This document shows, one piece after another, positions 26,592 through 35,205 of a stretch of 64,000 nt of DNA; position 1 is the stretch's first letter, and each line of letters begins with the position of its first letter. A program made the position numbers and the translations under genes. The notes beneath the pieces are model-generated. The model saw nothing but the letters and a program-made list of their open reading frames with translations. It made no database searches and was not told the origin of the DNA. The stretch lies in assembly GCA_902786515.1 (NCBI GenBank), contig CADADA010000003.1, positions 1 to 64,000 on the forward strand, read 5' to 3'. The DNA comes from an uncultured Lachnospiraceae bacterium. GTDB lineage: Bacteria; Bacillota; Clostridia; Lachnospirales; Lachnospiraceae.

Positions 26592-26711
26592 AAAAAATCA
26601 CATAGAAATATTATATGGACCATCAGAAAAGTAAACTTTGGGGCCTATTCTGTGTATTTAAAAAAATTAATTTTGATGTGGAATGTACTGCCTGTATAGC
26701 AGATGAGTTAA

Positions 26712-26769
26712 TTTTTTTTCGGATTCAAAGATGAGATGAATTTGGTATGTAAGTTATAATTTACATGAG
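26712..26769 (+). repeat. Intergenic repeat, copy 2
   Basis: TTTTTTTTCGGATTCAAAG followed by TGTAAGTTATAATTTACATGAG matches 20792-20847 and likewise lies in a leader upstream of a gene. It contains a TATAAT-like hexamer. Confidence 0.6.
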
Positions 26770-26838
26770 TTAAAAGAGCTGACAGCTGCGTTATTAAAAA
26801 TGGCTCTTGTGAAACTCGTCATTTTGAGAAGGTATACA

Positions 26839-27228
26839 ATGAGAGATCATTCTACTAGGACAACGATGGAATTTATTATCAGTGTTGCAGGGGAATTCGT
26901 GATTGGATTTATTTGGTACAAGAATCTTCTATTTAGAGTTCTTCCACACCATGATTTCTATGAATCTCTTAAAACGCTTTTTGTACTGTCTGTGGTATCA
27001 ATGATGGTTTACCTAATACTGTTTCGACGTTGGAAAAATGGCTGGACAGCTTCATCATGTTTTGTAATGCCTTTTGGTATTTATACAGTGATAACTTACG
27101 CAGTAACTTCACCGACATTTATTCGCATAGTAACGGTAATTACATTTCTTTTATCCACTGGATATACAATCTTGTCGCTTACGAGAAAAGTTAAAAAGAA
27201 GCGGAAAAATGCACTTGTGAAAAGATAA
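26839..27228 (+). CDS. Four-helix membrane protein
   Basis: A protein of 129 aa from the ATG at 26839 (GAGAAGG upstream); an earlier ATG at 26800 lacks a ribosome site. There are four hydrophobic helices: about residues 10-30, 45-62, 70-88 and 92-112. The tail is Lys/Arg-rich (KVKKKRKNALVKR), as expected for a cytoplasmic end. The family is unknown. It shares its leader sequence with the 20868 gene, so it may belong to the same regulon. Confidence 0.5.
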   Translation: MRDHSTRTTMEFIISVAGEFVIGFIWYKNLLFRVLPHHDFYESLKTLFVLSVVSMMVYLILFRRWKNGWTASSCFVMPFGIYTVITYAVTSPTFIRIVTVITFLLSTGYTILSLTRKVKKKRKNALVKR

Positions 27229-27291
27229 GTATGTTTCAGAAACAGTTTATAAGAATCTGAACAGTCTTGGAATTGAGTAACGTATTCGGGG

Positions 27292-27498
27292 GTGGTGTGG
27301 AATGGAAAATTAGGAAGGCATGATTTATTAGGAGGGAATTGGCAGGTGGAGGCACATATAGAGTTTATTAAAAAAATACATATAGATATTGAAACATATG
27401 CAAAGTGTTCAGTTAAATCAACTAATAAATTGGATGATTTTAATAAATCAGATGCAAGCAGTAGCATAAGCAAACTGTGGCGGCAAAGGTATATATAA
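27292..27498 (+). CDS. Possible 68-aa hypothetical protein
   Basis: A GTG-started frame encoding a polar protein with HIEFIKKIHIDIETYAKC. There is no good ribosome site before it. Codon use is not distinctive. It may be a gene remnant. Confidence 0.25.
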   Translation: MVWNGKLGRHDLLGGNWQVEAHIEFIKKIHIDIETYAKCSVKSTNKLDDFNKSDASSSISKLWRQRYI

Positions 27499-27565
27499 CT
27501 TTTTGGATAGTAGCTTTATGTAATTAGTATTTTAAAGAGAAGTTTATGGAAGAGAATGAATAGCA

Positions 27566-27733
27566 ATGGAAATGTTATTGGAGTATAGAGATGCACATAA
27601 TTCAGTGGTATATTGGAAAATGCTGGAATTAATAAATGGTGAGGATAGCGAATACACTCTAGGTAATATAGAGGATGCAATTGAAAAATGTAAGACTCAA
27701 ATAATAGGTAATAACAATAAGAATGAAAAATAA
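27566..27733 (+). CDS. Possible 55-aa small protein
   Basis: An ATG frame encoding an acidic, helical peptide (MEMLLEYRDAHNSVVYWKM...GNNNKNEK). No homologue is recognised and the ribosome site is weak. The rest of the 27734-27893 gap is AT-rich and empty. Confidence 0.3.
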   Translation: MEMLLEYRDAHNSVVYWKMLELINGEDSEYTLGNIEDAIEKCKTQIIGNNNKNEK

Positions 27734-27893
27734 TATAACAGATATTATATGTCCAGTTAAATTATATTGCTTATTTCCTATATAATTTATTTACAATAGT
27801 TTTGGTGAAAGCAATAATGATTAATTGATTTTGAGTTGTATGAAATATGCATTTTTTCAAAATAATGGTTATGCATAGGGAGGTTTGGAATAA

Positions 27894-28832
27894 ATGAGTA
27901 AAATAAATATTATTAAAATAGGCATAGTGGTTTTGGCATCTATATGCGCGATTGGATTTTGGAGTTTTACGTGTAAGTATGTTAACAATACAGAAGATAC
28001 AAGAAATAACGAAATTGAATGCAATACTAGTTATACTGATAAAGAAATCATCACAAACAGATACTCTGTTTTATATGATGATAGTGGCGAATATCTTCTA
28101 TCGCCAAAAGGCACAAAAATCACAGGTCCTTATTTAAAAATATACAGTGAGGATATTAGTGAAACAGACCAATTTATTTGTCGGTATGTTGATAAAAATG
28201 GATTGATAGGCTACATGAATCAGGATGGCACTAAAATAACAAAACCTATTTTTATTCAGGCCTCTCGTTACATAGAAAATGCACCAGTTAGGGTGGAAAC
28301 AACAAAAAGTGAAGTGTACTATATTGATAATTCATTTGAAAGAATTTCTGAGGATTTTGCCGCGGGTTCAGAATTTGAACACCAGGGATGTTATGCGAGG
28401 GTAAAATTATTAACTACGCAAAAATATGCTATCATTAATAAAAAAGGAGAAGTGATTTTGGATGGTGATATAGATTATATAAATCCCCTACCAGATGTAC
28501 TTTGTTTGGCAACTGCAAAACTATCTGATGGTAGAGTCGCAATTCTTTCACTAAATTCTGGAAATGATGATTCTGTAAATATTTTATATAAAACGGATGA
28601 ACGTTACTCGGGTATATCGGAGATGCACTTTGATACATATGCATATATAAAAAACAATGACAATAATGTTGGTGTAATTGATTTTAAAGGAAACGTTATT
28701 ATTCAGCCAGTATATGAAAGGATAGATGCAAAAATTATTAATAGTGAAGATTCAAAATTTATGGGAGACAAGGTTGAGTTCACATGTATTAAAAAAGATG
28801 GTACACAACGGATTATTATTAAAGAATTTTAA
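27894..28832 (+). CDS. Membrane-anchored WG-repeat protein
   Basis: A 312-aa protein with GGGAGG upstream. An N-terminal hydrophobic helix (about 7-25) ends in SFTCKYV, a signal anchor or possibly a weak lipobox. The rest is a series of WG-type beta units: RYVDKNGLIGYMNQDG, KYAIINKKGEVI, VGVIDFKGNVIIQPVYE. Such repeats form propeller-like surface proteins of unknown binding role. It lies 53 bp before the phosphatase gene. Confidence 0.7.
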   Translation: MSKINIIKIGIVVLASICAIGFWSFTCKYVNNTEDTRNNEIECNTSYTDKEIITNRYSVLYDDSGEYLLSPKGTKITGPYLKIYSEDISETDQFICRYVDKNGLIGYMNQDGTKITKPIFIQASRYIENAPVRVETTKSEVYYIDNSFERISEDFAAGSEFEHQGCYARVKLLTTQKYAIINKKGEVILDGDIDYINPLPDVLCLATAKLSDGRVAILSLNSGNDDSVNILYKTDERYSGISEMHFDTYAYIKNNDNNVGVIDFKGNVIIQPVYERIDAKIINSEDSKFMGDKVEFTCIKKDGTQRIIIKEF

Positions 28833-28885
28833 TTTTATAGGGAGTGCATATTAACTAATAAGCTTGGTAGGAAGGAGAATTTATA

Positions 28886-29602
28886 TTGCTATACTTGGTA
28901 TCTGACATACATGGTAATTATAAAAAATTTAAAACATTATTGTCAAAAATAAAATTTGATCGGGAGAATGATCATATGATTGTTTTAGGGGATGTAATTG
29001 ATAGAGGTCCTGATCCAATTAATCTTTTGAATTATATAAGGGAGAATGTTAATAATGGCATAATGTCAATGTTGCTCGGAAATCATGAGATGTTTGCTAT
29101 TATGAATTGTAAAGGTCAATTAGAGGACAAGATATGGGCAAAATTTGGAGGTGAACAAACATTGATTGAGCTTTCAAGAATGCAAAAAAAAGAAAGGATT
29201 GAATTACTTAGCTTTTTGGATAATTTACCATACTACATAGAAATTAATTCTCCGTTTTTTGGAAATACGATATTAACCCACACAGGCATAGATATAGATA
29301 ATCTGAGTTATAATCGAGATAATAGTATTAACGTGAAGAAGTCTATTGAAAAGGCTGTTAATAAAAATCCGTTTTATATGGTAGGCAGAGATTTACATGA
29401 TATGCCTTACAGTTATAAAAAATTATTAGATTCATTTCTAATAGTTGGACATATACCAACGATAGAGTTAAACGATAGTGGCAGTAATTGTTTTTATAGA
29501 ACAAAGCATTACATGGTGATTGATGCTGGCGCAAGTTGTGTCAAGAGAGGTGGAACTCTTGGATGCTATTGTGTGGATACCGATGAAGAAATATATATAT
29601 GA
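28886..29602 (+). CDS. PPP-family metallophosphatase (PrpA/ApaH-like)
   Basis: A 238-aa protein with a TTG start after AAGGAGAA. The metal-binding motifs are in order: SDIHGN (6-11), GDVIDRG (about 34-40), GNHE (about 67-70), HTGID and VGHIPT. They match the bacterial PrpA/PrpB and ApaH phosphatases, which remove phosphate from proteins or cleave diadenosine tetraphosphate. The substrate is unknown. The adjacent WG-repeat gene suggests a small two-gene unit. Confidence 0.85.
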   Translation: MLYLVSDIHGNYKKFKTLLSKIKFDRENDHMIVLGDVIDRGPDPINLLNYIRENVNNGIMSMLLGNHEMFAIMNCKGQLEDKIWAKFGGEQTLIELSRMQKKERIELLSFLDNLPYYIEINSPFFGNTILTHTGIDIDNLSYNRDNSINVKKSIEKAVNKNPFYMVGRDLHDMPYSYKKLLDSFLIVGHIPTIELNDSGSNCFYRTKHYMVIDAGASCVKRGGTLGCYCVDTDEEIYI

Positions 29603-29724
29603 TAATACGAAGGTTATTTTGTTGGTTATCTTAAGATGGACAAAAAAATAATATTAATAAAAACAGCATAACAATAGTCCAATATATTACAATTTTTTAG
29701 GGATATTCTCCACATTTATGATAA

Positions 29725-29916
29725 TTACCCATCCTCAAACACTTCCTCCACCGGCTTTTCAAGCTGCTTAGCAATCTTAAGTGCTAATATAAGAGAAGCG
29801 TCACGCTCACCGGTTTCGATACGGCTGATGGTTCTGACGGTGCTGCCTACAGCATAAGCTAAGTCGGCTTGTTTTATTCCTTTTGATTTTCTAAGTTCTT
29901 TTACTTTGTTTTTCAT
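29725..29916 (-). CDS. Xre-family HTH regulator
   Basis: A 63-aa protein that is almost entirely a Cro/C1 helix-turn-helix: VKELRKSKGIKQADLAYAVG, then TVRTISRIETGERDASL. It lies on the opposite strand, on the same side as the S24 repressor. It probably controls a nearby promoter in this mobile segment. Confidence 0.85.
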   Translation of the reverse strand: MKNKVKELRKSKGIKQADLAYAVGSTVRTISRIETGERDASLILALKIAKQLEKPVEEVFEDG

Positions 29917-30024
29917 AGAAACCCTCCATTCGTTAGCTTGATATGCACAAGTAGAAATAATTCATTTATCTGTATTGATTCATATTCAAATAATATCACA
30001 CCACCAAGTCAAAATAGTGCAGGT

Positions 30025-30738
30025 CTACAATACTTTCCCAAGAACCATAAAATTGCTGTTTTCATTTATAGGGATTGGGTCATATTTCTTATTGAGTGAG
30101 ATAAGGAAATGTCCATTATCATCGTCTTGAAGTTTCTTAATATATACATTGTCATCAAGTGAAAATATTCCGATTTCTCCGTTGCTCAGATAATCCTGGG
30201 CGTGGACAAATACCTTCTGTTTATCTGTATAAACAGGTTCCATACTATCACCGGTAATAGTAAGAGTGTAGTCGGCTCCTTCCGGAACTAAGTCAGCAGG
30301 GAAATCTAATTCTTCATAATCGTCTCCGGCTAAATAGTTACCAACACCGGCAGATACTAGAGTGTAATAAGATTTGAGTCGGATACTTTGTTTTCCGGTA
30401 AAAGGTATTACCTTTGATTCACTTGGTATTACATATTTTTCGTTATCTAATAGAAGCTCAGCGTAGTCATCGAGCTTTTCTTTTCCTTTTTCATTCAGTC
30501 TGCCATACTTGTCTAATTCATTGAATCCAAAAAATTCCGAATAGATATCTTCAACCTTAAGTATCCGGCAGATATTTAAAAATATCTCAATACTAGGTTC
30601 GCTCTTTCCACATTCCCAGTTAGATATATTCTTATAGTTGATTTGAATTCCGTTTTCATTCAGTAATTTGGCTAAATCCTGCTGCAATAGTCCATTTTTC
30701 TTTCTGTATGTAGATAAAATTTCTGGAATAGATTTCAT
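30025..30738 (-). CDS. S24-type repressor (LexA/CI-like) with Xre HTH
   Basis: A 237-aa protein. Residues 8-65 are an Xre HTH (LLQQDLAKLLNENG...ISNWECGKSEPS). Residues about 125-237 form an S24 peptidase: the likely self-cleavage site SAGVG (about 129-133), catalytic Ser in GDSMEP, and Lys in VYIKKL. DNA damage and RecA filament would trigger self-cleavage, as with phage CI. It is divergent from the Y-family polymerase gene with promoters in the shared 225-bp region, so it probably represses that operon and itself. Confidence 0.85.
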   Translation of the reverse strand: MKSIPEILSTYRKKNGLLQQDLAKLLNENGIQINYKNISNWECGKSEPSIEIFLNICRILKVEDIYSEFFGFNELDKYGRLNEKGKEKLDDYAELLLDNEKYVIPSESKVIPFTGKQSIRLKSYYTLVSAGVGNYLAGDDYEELDFPADLVPEGADYTLTITGDSMEPVYTDKQKVFVHAQDYLSNGEIGIFSLDDNVYIKKLQDDDNGHFLISLNKKYDPIPINENSNFMVLGKVL

Positions 30739-30797
30739 GGTTAATCGCCTCCCGTATTCTTATATTTGTCCTAAAAGTGTTCCATTCCTATATAGAG

Positions 30798-30826
30798 AGT
30801 ATAATCCATCACAATTATAAAATCAA
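30798..30826 (-). promoter_or_regulatory. Promoter for S24 repressor
   Basis: On the minus strand, TTGATT (30826-30821), a 17-bp spacer and TATACT (30803-30798) read towards the repressor gene. Confidence 0.7.
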
Positions 30827-30867
30827 GGAAAATCGTAAAAAATATGATTAGTAGACCAACTTGTCTA

Positions 30868-30896
30868 TTGAAATCACAAAAACAAGGATTTATAAT
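30868..30896 (+). promoter_or_regulatory. Promoter for Y-family polymerase operon
   Basis: TTGAAA (30868-30873), a 17-bp spacer and TATAAT (30891-30896). The direct repeat GTGAGACAAAT follows at 30911-30921 and again at 30954-30964, the second copy spanning the ribosome site and start. These may be repressor sites. Confidence 0.75.
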
Positions 30897-30963
30897 CACC
30901 GTACAAGGAAGTGAGACAAATATCATTTCCCTGTAAGAATTATCAGAATCGAGGTGAGACAAA

Positions 30964-32211
30964 TTGAGTGAGCGAACAATACTCCACAGTGACTGTAATT
31001 GCTTCTATGCAAGCGTGGAGCAACTTCATCATCCCCAACTGCGACAAAAACCCTTGGCAGTTGGTGGGGACCCGGAGGCAAGGCATGGAATAGTTCTTAC
31101 TGCCAATTACATAGCCAAGAAGTTCGGAGTGAAAACTGGCATGGCATTATGGCAGGCGAAGCAGATTTGTCCGGATATTGTATTTGTTCCACCGAGAATG
31201 GATTTATATCTGAGATTTTCCCGCATGGCTCATGAGATATATAGTGAATATACGGATTTGTATGAGCCTTATGGAATTGATGAGAACTGGCTTGATGTTT
31301 CAGCAAGTGCCACACTTAAAGGCGATGGACTTAAGATTGCCGAAGATATCAGCAGGCGTGTGAAGTCTGAACTAGGGATAACGGTAAGTATCGGAGTGTC
31401 ATTTAATAAGATATTTGCAAAGCTTGGTTCTGATTATAAGAAGCCGGATGCCATAACCACTATGTACAGGGATGAATTTAAGGAGAAAGCCTGGAAGCTT
31501 CCTGCATCAGATTTATTATATGTGGGAAAGAGTACGGATAAGAAGTTAAGAAATCTTGGAATCAAAACTATAGGTGATATTGCAAATGCTGATGAAAAGC
31601 TCTTGCACAGTCATTTAGGCAAGATGGGAAGTATTCTTTGGGGCTTTGCCAATGGATATGATGATTCCCCGGTAAGGCTTGAACATACTCATGCACCGAT
31701 TAAGTCCGTTGGCAATAGTACAACCACATTCAGGGATTTGGTAAATGATGAAGATGTGAAAATCGTAATATACATGTTATCTGAAAGTGTTGCAGCCAGA
31801 CTTCGGGAAAACGGATTTCAGTGTAGAACTGTGGAAATAAGTGTGAGGAATAATGAATTGTTTTCATTTACAAGGCAGACAAAAATTGACCATGCCACGA
31901 ATATCACAGGAGAGATTGCTGAAACTGCATTTGCATTGTTTAAGGGAAATTATAACTGGAGACAGCCTATAAGAAGCATTGGTGTCAGAGGTGCTGATTT
32001 AGTATCGGAAGGATATTATGACCAGCTGGATTTGTTTGGCAATGTTATTTTCAGGGAGAAATGCAAGAAGGTAGATATGGCGGTTGATGATATCCGGAGA
32101 AGATTTGGATATCACAGCATACAAAGAGGTCTTATGTATAAAGATTTGGCATTGTCATCGTTGGATGCAAAGAGTGAACACACAGTTCACCCTCATGGAT
32201 ATTTTGGATAA
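30964..32211 (+). CDS. Y-family DNA polymerase (DinB/UmuC-like)
   Basis: A 415-aa protein with a TTG start after GAGGTGAG. The palm motifs are clear: ILHSDCNCFYASVEQ (D9 metal ligand) and YGIDENWLDVS (D and E catalytic). Then IGVSFNKIFAKLGSDYKKPDAI follows, plus a thumb, little finger and C-terminal extension typical of Firmicutes UmuC-like polymerases. Translesion synthesis is the expected role. It is the first gene of a damage-response-like operon divergent from an S24 repressor, as seen on many Lachnospiraceae elements. Confidence 0.9.
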   Translation: MSERTILHSDCNCFYASVEQLHHPQLRQKPLAVGGDPEARHGIVLTANYIAKKFGVKTGMALWQAKQICPDIVFVPPRMDLYLRFSRMAHEIYSEYTDLYEPYGIDENWLDVSASATLKGDGLKIAEDISRRVKSELGITVSIGVSFNKIFAKLGSDYKKPDAITTMYRDEFKEKAWKLPASDLLYVGKSTDKKLRNLGIKTIGDIANADEKLLHSHLGKMGSILWGFANGYDDSPVRLEHTHAPIKSVGNSTTTFRDLVNDEDVKIVIYMLSESVAARLRENGFQCRTVEISVRNNELFSFTRQTKIDHATNITGEIAETAFALFKGNYNWRQPIRSIGVRGADLVSEGYYDQLDLFGNVIFREKCKKVDMAVDDIRRRFGYHSIQRGLMYKDLALSSLDAKSEHTVHPHGYFG

Positions 32212-32249
32212 ACATTTTATAGTGACTTTACGAAGGAGGTTATATTTTT

Positions 32250-32498
32250 ATGAATACAATTGAAGAACCTTATATAGCTGAGGTAAATGGAAAGACAGCA
32301 GAGGTATTTATATTCATAGCTAATTATATTGAAGAGAAGGGATATGCGCCTACGACCAGAGAAATATGTGCAGGTGTTAATTTGAAATCTACGTCAACAG
32401 TTTCAAGGCACTTAAAAAAGCTGCAGAAGCTGGGATTCATTGAAAAAAGGGCGGAGTGTCCAAGAGCGATATCAATAGTCGGAAAGGTAGTGGGATAG
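32250..32498 (+). CDS. LexA DNA-binding-domain-only protein
   Basis: An 82-aa protein with AAGGAGG upstream. It matches the LexA N-terminal winged helix: VFIFIANYIEEKGYAPTTREICAGVNLKSTSTVSRHLKKLQKLGFIEK. The S24 cleavage half is absent, so it cannot self-cleave. It could compete with full LexA or act as a stable repressor of SOS-box promoters such as the integrase promoter at 36692. Confidence 0.85.
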   Translation: MNTIEEPYIAEVNGKTAEVFIFIANYIEEKGYAPTTREICAGVNLKSTSTVSRHLKKLQKLGFIEKRAECPRAISIVGKVVG

Positions 32499-32499
32499 A

Positions 32500-32745
32500 A
32501 TGAGTAAAGTGTATGTAAATGTCCTGGCGGAATTTACGACAGATGGAAGGTTATTACCTAAGAGCTTTACCTGGAAAGATGGAAGCGTTTATGAAATACA
32601 ACGTATTTCTGATATTAGAAGAGCTGCCAGTCTTAAGGCAGGCGGAGCAGGAACAAGGTACACATGCATTGTAAATGGCTTTGAAAGTCATTTGTTTTAC
32701 GAAGGGGAGAGTAAGTGGTTTCTAGAAGAAAAGGCAGGGAGCTGA
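32500..32745 (+). CDS. Small conserved-type hypothetical protein of the polymerase operon
   Basis: An 81-aa protein starting 2 bp after the LexA-like stop. It is beta-rich with a repeated FTWKDGSVYEI...GGAGTRYTCIVNGFESHLFYEG pattern. I recall similar small proteins beside UmuC-like genes, but no function. It is likely co-translated with its neighbours. Confidence 0.65.
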   Translation: MSKVYVNVLAEFTTDGRLLPKSFTWKDGSVYEIQRISDIRRAASLKAGGAGTRYTCIVNGFESHLFYEGESKWFLEEKAGS

Positions 32746-32915
32746 TTGTAGATGTGGTGTCTATAATCAGTCCCTCTAAGGTCAGCAAAATACACAAGCC
32801 AGAGCATAATATTTGCAATATGATTATGCGCCGGAACTTCTGGCAAAAGATAACAAAGGTGATTTCCCTTTCCTTTGAAATCGTAAAAAAATACGAGAGC
32901 AAAGGAGTGGATTGA
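32715..32915 (+). CDS. Possible 66-aa basic hypothetical protein
   Basis: A GTG frame overlapping the previous gene by 31 bp, filling the gap up to the zinc-ribbon gene. An inner GTG at 32754 is an alternative start. It is basic, with no recognised domain. Confidence 0.35.
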   Translation: MVSRRKGRELIVDVVSIISPSKVSKIHKPEHNICNMIMRRNFWQKITKVISLSFEIVKKYESKGVD

Positions 32916-32916
32916 T

Positions 32917-33126
32917 TTGAGAACAGAAAATAAATGTATTGATATGCATTGTAAAAAGTGTAGAAAAAGCTTCAGAGTGTCATACGAGCTTACAGGAATG
33001 GATGCAGCACCGGTATTACCGAACATCACATTAAAATGCGGAACCTGTAAGAGAACAGCGACATTCAAGAAATACACAGAAGCAAAGTTGATGGAAATAT
33101 CAAAAGAAAATAAGGCATTAGTATAG
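32917..33126 (+). CDS. Small zinc-ribbon protein
   Basis: A 69-aa protein starting at a TTG after CAAAGGAGTGG. Two pairs, CKKC and CGTC, form a zinc ribbon with a beta segment between (FRVSYELTG, ITLKC). It probably binds nucleic acid or protein. It is the last gene before a 270-bp gap. Confidence 0.65.
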   Translation: MRTENKCIDMHCKKCRKSFRVSYELTGMDAAPVLPNITLKCGTCKRTATFKKYTEAKLMEISKENKALV

Positions 33127-33242
33127 TTGATTATCAGCTGCGGTTTATGTGAACTGCAGAACAGGACAATTAAATGAGGGCCTCATGATATGGGCAATAT
33201 TCGTAACAAGCTTACCCTGATAGTGAGCGAGAGTGGCAGCCT

Positions 33243-33303
33243 AAGGACGCATGAGAAAGATTACCAGATAAGAGTCTGGCACTTTCTTAGTGCGTCCTTT
33301 TTT
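33243..33303 (+). terminator. Long hairpin terminator, possible small RNA
   Basis: AAGGACGCA (33243-33251) pairs with TGCGTCCTT (33291-33299). An inner stem GAGAAAG/CTTTCTT and an apical CCAGA/TCTGG follow, then a T-run. The stem is unusually long. The preceding 100 bp are richer in GC than their surroundings, so it may be the 3' end of a structured RNA. Confidence 0.65.
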
Positions 33304-33402
33304 GCGTGATAGCAACGAAACATATATGTTTCTCGAAATTAAATAAGCACACAAAAGTCCTTTCTTTTCTGGTGGTCAGTCCCCGGAAAGAGAGGAATTT
33401 AT

Positions 33403-33684
33403 ATGTACTACGATATTAAGGAAAGTGGAATGAGAATCAAAGAAATGAGGAAAAAAGCAGGGTTAACACAGGAAAAGCTAGCAGAAAAGATGAATCTTTC
33501 TACGAATATGATTTCAAAGATAGAGCAGGGAGTTTCAGGAACAACACTTGATAATATAGGGATAATAGCTGAGATATTAAATACAACGGCTGATTATTTG
33601 GCTTATGGAAGAAGTGTAATGGTTGTACCGGAGGAACTTAGAAGTGCATTTGAGGCGATGATTGTGGCTTATAACAATAAGTAA
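33403..33684 (+). CDS. Xre-family HTH regulator
   Basis: A 93-aa protein with AGAGAGGAA upstream. HTH at 10-65: IKEMRKKAGLTQEKLAEKMN, then TNMISKIEQGVSG. A short C-terminal helix could give dimerisation. It is probably a local regulator of the element. Confidence 0.85.
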   Translation: MYYDIKESGMRIKEMRKKAGLTQEKLAEKMNLSTNMISKIEQGVSGTTLDNIGIIAEILNTTADYLAYGRSVMVVPEELRSAFEAMIVAYNNK

Positions 33685-33756
33685 GATATTGATGAGGTTT
33701 TGGAAGGATAGTATTCAGCTATCCTTCCTTTCTCGTTCTGGCTGCTTTCTTATTTA

Positions 33757-34578
33757 TTATATTTTTGCCAAAGATTTTACAAATGGTTTAAACATTTTCT
33801 TGTATTTAGGACCAAGCTGTGCTCCATAGTGATCCTGAAGAAGTTTAAGAACATTTTTTGGATTGTTCTTGTGTTTATATAGGAAGTTGATTAGTTCATC
33901 AGTTACTGGAGCACCAGCAACATCAGTGTATTTTCCAATGTATTGGCAAAGTACAGAAAAACACATTTTATTGTCCCAGTTGCGGGTAACTGCAACATAG
34001 TTGGTATTGGTTACTTCCCGATATATTTTTAAACCATTTGTATTTCCGAAAAAGTGAACCAGAAATAGATGTAAATATGAAGTATTGCTTTTAGGACAAG
34101 CAGCAATAATATCATCAATTACAGATTTTGGTTCATTATACACTTTTTCGTTTGTTGATGGTGCATCAGATAGAGAAGGCATTTCTATATCTGATGATAC
34201 AGGAATGGTTGTTGTATCATTATTGCAATTGGCAGAGAAAATCCTGTGGATAGATATTCCCCTGTCTTCCCAGAAACGAATAACTGAATCAAATCCTGTA
34301 TCTTTTGAAACAATATATATTTCGTGTTCAGGTTCCTTACAAAGCTGATAGCCAAGGTATGTTACTAGTTGAAAATCAAGAGCATTATTGCCTTCATAAC
34401 AAAGAATAAACTCAAGATTTTTGTTGTTTGATAAAAGTTTTATTACATTTAAGTAAGACATACGTGGTGACTTTTCTGTGTAAAAAACAAGAAAGTGTGA
34501 ATCTTCATCTGCTTCTGATAAAAGGGTTACCCACTCATCACCTACATTTTCACTGTCTACATAGTAATATTTGGACAT
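33757..34578 (-). CDS. PIN/NYN-like domain protein
   Basis: A 273-aa protein. The start is the ATG at 34578 (MSKYYYVDSENVG), since an earlier ATG at 34602 lacks a site. The N-terminal half has the PIN-like layout: VDSENVG, LEFILCYEGNNALDFQLVTYLG and EIYIVSKDTGFDSVIRFW, with the conserved acidic residues that bind metal. This suggests an RNase. The C-terminal half is helical and unrecognised. It lies alone on the minus strand, bordered by promoter-poor gaps. It might act in RNA decay or as an anti-phage nuclease. Confidence 0.75.
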   Translation of the reverse strand: MSKYYYVDSENVGDEWVTLLSEADEDSHFLVFYTEKSPRMSYLNVIKLLSNNKNLEFILCYEGNNALDFQLVTYLGYQLCKEPEHEIYIVSKDTGFDSVIRFWEDRGISIHRIFSANCNNDTTTIPVSSDIEMPSLSDAPSTNEKVYNEPKSVIDDIIAACPKSNTSYLHLFLVHFFGNTNGLKIYREVTNTNYVAVTRNWDNKMCFSVLCQYIGKYTDVAGAPVTDELINFLYKHKNNPKNVLKLLQDHYGAQLGPKYKKMFKPFVKSLAKI

Positions 34579-34836
34579 ATATAACCTCATCAACCAGAAC
34601 ATACCTATTATACCATATTAAGGAATCTGATGGTAATAAAATATATATTTATTATCTCTGATAAATTATGAATACAATTCCTACTTATCCCCACGAACTA
34701 TGAATACGCTTCACTTCTGACATTTATCAAAATCTTTTATCATATAGTCATGGTTAAGCAATACAGCAAAACCTAATGAGAAAAGCGGCGTGCACAAAGC
34801 TTTCCTAATATTTATTGAAAAGGAAGGTAAAGCCAA

Positions 34837-35205
34837 ATGACAATGTATGATGGAAAAGAAATGTATGAAGGACTTCTATTTATGAGGTCATTTAAGAGTG
34901 AAGAGAATTTGAATCCGGATGTAACACTGGATATGCTTGCAGCTCGTAAAGCAGGAATAATTATTAAGAACGTATTAGTAGATGATAATTATTCAAAGTC
35001 GGTAGACAGAGAAGAGATGACTGATTTGCTTGGGTTCCTGAATAAGGTTGATGCAAAGGTTCTTGTTGTGGAAGATATTCACGACATCACAGATGACGCA
35101 AATGACCTTAAGAAGATGATGGACCGCATAAACGGTATGGATGTTATTATCTTTGAACTTAGAAGTATGTCAGCCAGATTCAATAATTACAATCATGAGT
35201 GCTGA
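34837..35205 (+). CDS. Degenerate resolvase-like protein
   Basis: A 122-aa protein with AAGGAAGG upstream. The core VDREEMTDLLGFLNKVDAKVLVVEDIHDITDDANDLKKMMDRINGMDVIIFEL follows the serine-recombinase N-terminal fold (Rossmann-like), but the N-terminal catalytic Ser and the Arg residues are missing. It is therefore non-catalytic, perhaps a regulator. It starts a seven-gene run ending in the integrase and overlaps the next gene. Confidence 0.55.
   Translation: MTMYDGKEMYEGLLFMRSFKSEENLNPDVTLDMLAARKAGIIIKNVLVDDNYSKSVDREEMTDLLGFLNKVDAKVLVVEDIHDITDDANDLKKMMDRINGMDVIIFELRSMSARFNNYNHEC

Noticed and set aside
34085-34348. Plus-strand frame inside the PIN-like gene
   Set aside because: It is a shadow of the minus-strand gene, which has clear motifs and a ribosome site.
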